Below, piece by piece: positions 62,527 to 64,000 of a DNA stretch of 64,000 nt (its first letter is position 1; every line of letters begins with the position of its first letter). Source of the stretch: an uncultured Flavobacteriales bacterium (GTDB lineage: Bacteria; Bacteroidota; Bacteroidia; Flavobacteriales_D; Crocinitomicaceae); the NCBI GenBank assembly GCA_913046365.1, contig CAJWRM010000003.1, positions 107,480-171,479 of the forward strand, written 5' to 3'. A program made the position numbers and the translations under genes. The notes beneath the pieces are model-generated. The model saw nothing but the letters and a program-made list of their open reading frames with translations, searched no databases and was not told where the DNA came from.

Positions 62527-64000
62527 TTGAAAACGAGTTTCCTCCTAATTTTTGCATTATTTCTTTTCCATAGCGGTTATGCACAAAAGAAAATAGGTCT
62601 TGTTCTGAGTGGTGGTGGTGCATCTGCCTTGGCGCATGTTGGAGTCCTTAAAGCCTTGGAAGAGTTTAATATCCCAATCGATTATATTACAGGTTCATCG
62701 GCCGGAGCTTTAGTTGGTAGTTTGTATTCCTGTGGTTACAGTCCTTTAGAGATTGAGCAATTTGTGCTTTCCGAAGACTTCTTGCTTATGTCTAAGGGAG
62801 GTTTACGACCAGAGAATCAGTTCTTACTTCGTGAAAAGGAATACGATGCTTCAACCTTAGGTTTTTCTCTTGCAAAGGATAGTATAATAAGAAAGTCCAT
62901 TCCATTAAATGTAGTTACACCAACCTTATTGGATTTTGAAATGCTGAAGGTATTGGGACTCACTGGTGCAAGTGCTGCACATGACTTTGATAATTTATTC
63001 ATTCCTTTTAGATGTGTGGCATCTGATGTTTATGGCAAGAATAGCGTTACGTTTTCTAAAGGAAATTTAAATGAGGCTGTACGCGCTTCAATGACCTACC
63101 CTTTATATGTCAATCCTATTAAAATTGACGGCGTGATTTATTTTGACGGCGGAATGTATAATAATTTTCCTTCAAATGTTATGTGTGATGATTTTAGTCC
63201 AGATTTTGTTATCGGAAGCAATGTTTCTAGTAATATGGAGCTTCCGGATGAGAGAGACATGTTTGGAGTACTGAGGTCTATGCTGACAACACCTACAAAC
63301 TATGAATTGTCCTTTTGTGATGGAATTGTTGTAGAAGCCAAAACCGATATAGGTGTTTTTGAATTTGAAAGAGCGAAAGAAGCCATAGACGAGGGTTATT
63401 CTAAAACTTTAGAAAAAATTGATTCAATAGTAAAACTTGTGGGAAGAAAAGAGGACCCTGAACTTTTAGTTTTGAGGAGAAATAAATTTAGAGCAAGTTT
63501 ACCTGAGCTGAAAATATCGTCAATCGAAACCCACAATGGCAGACAAAAAGAAGTTCTATTTGCAAATAGAAGCTTAATGCGTAATAAGAAAAATGAAGTT
63601 CTTTCGAAAGAGGTTTTTGAGAAGCGATATTTTAGATTGAGCGCCACACCTTCAATTTGGTATATGTATCCTAATCTTTCTATGAAAAGTGATTCAACTT
63701 TCCATTTAGACCTTAAAGTGAGTAAAGCAAAGGAGTTTACCATTGATGTCGGAGGTCATTTTTCCTCTCGGCCCGTGAATACAGGATATTTAGGCTTGGG
63801 CTATCAGAATATGGGGAAAAGTGCCTTTACGATTCATGCTGAATCTTATTTTGGTAAGTTTTATGGTTCAGTAAAGACCTCTTTTGAACTCAATTTACCT
63901 ACGACGATTCCTTTTTCCCTTTCCGGCTATTACACCATGAATCGCTGGGATTTTTTCAGAAGCTTTGCTACCTTTTTTGAGGATGTTACACCTTCTTTTT
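62527..64000 (+). CDS. Patatin-like phospholipase with outer membrane C-terminal region (partial)
   Basis: 491 residues are visible from a TTG start; the gene runs off the right edge. MKTSFLLIFALFLFHSGYAQ is a signal peptide. The patatin domain has the glycine loop LVLSGGGASALAHVGVL, nucleophile GSSAG, and catalytic Asp in DGGMYNNFP. After about residue 290 a linker and POTRA-like stretch (LVLRRNKFRASLPELKISSIET) lead to beta-rich, aromatic strands (TIDVGGHFSSRPVNTGYLGLGY...YFGKFYGSVKTSFELNL) that look like the start of a barrel. This is the PlpD/FplA-type layout of type Vd autotransporters. The start is supported by the immediate signal peptide. Confidence 0.85.
   Translation, partial: MKTSFLLIFALFLFHSGYAQKKIGLVLSGGGASALAHVGVLKALEEFNIPIDYITGSSAGALVGSLYSCGYSPLEIEQFVLSEDFLLMSKGGLRPENQFLLREKEYDASTLGFSLAKDSIIRKSIPLNVVTPTLLDFEMLKVLGLTGASAAHDFDNLFIPFRCVASDVYGKNSVTFSKGNLNEAVRASMTYPLYVNPIKIDGVIYFDGGMYNNFPSNVMCDDFSPDFVIGSNVSSNMELPDERDMFGVLRSMLTTPTNYELSFCDGIVVEAKTDIGVFEFERAKEAIDEGYSKTLEKIDSIVKLVGRKEDPELLVLRRNKFRASLPELKISSIETHNGRQKEVLFANRSLMRNKKNEVLSKEVFEKRYFRLSATPSIWYMYPNLSMKSDSTFHLDLKVSKAKEFTIDVGGHFSSRPVNTGYLGLGYQNMGKSAFTIHAESYFGKFYGSVKTSFELNLPTTIPFSLSGYYTMNRWDFFRSFATFFEDVTPSF

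Overview
The window looks like chromosome from a marine, gliding-type member of the Bacteroidetes, most likely order Flavobacteriales. The reasons are: low G+C content; gliding genes gldD and gldE; secreted proteins with type IX secretion C-terminal sorting domains; a TonB receptor with a carboxypeptidase-like N-terminal domain; an S12-S7-fusA-S10 order with no tuf after fusA; GTG and TTG starts without clear Shine-Dalgarno sequences; and promoters of the Bacteroidetes form (TTTG or TTG, about 19 nt, TAnnTTTG). No rRNA gene, CRISPR array, insertion sequence or prophage was seen. There is one tRNA (Leu, UAG). Genes are dense: no gene-free stretch reaches 300 bases, and the largest is the 184-nt topA/miaB divergent region.

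Layout. 1-10742 (minus): merged str/S10/spc ribosomal protein operon from rpsL to a truncated rplR, read from one promoter near 10800. 10905-13827 (minus): pdhB, clpX, clpP. 13903-14841 (plus): a MurG-like glycosyltransferase ending inside a shared terminator. 14873-16594 (minus): OmpA-like/TPR lipoprotein. 16695-21811 (minus): topA-ssb-gldE-gldD-folK. 21996-28359 (plus): miaB, a sigma-54 activator without a sensor domain, lptE-like, an unknown gene, secG, then groES-groEL. 28475-32395 (plus): three unrecognised envelope proteins, two of them apparent paralogues. 32379-35703 (minus): NUMOD4/HNH endonuclease, dus, manC and a SprT-like gene. 35782-42216 (plus): MlaE/MlaF-type ABC transporter, tRNA-Leu, trigger factor, a peroxiredoxin-thioredoxin-DUF6952-like operon, prfA, pyrF. 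42510-47962 (plus): BamA/TamA-type barrel, two glycosyltransferases, rdgB, patatin. 47966-49841 (minus): folB, gltX.

49965-57595 (minus) is the most interesting block: five tightly packed genes for a type IX-secreted lamin-tail protein, a TonB-dependent receptor, a type IX-secreted endonuclease I with an OB-fold-like N-terminus, and a 5'-nucleotidase split into two proteins. Together they read as a candidate locus for using extracellular DNA: cut outside, import through the outer membrane, dephosphorylate in the periplasm. This is inference from domain content and operon structure.

57760-64000: a DPP IV-type peptidase, citrate synthase, an RlmL-like rRNA methyltransferase, and a divergent patatin gene that runs off the end of the window.
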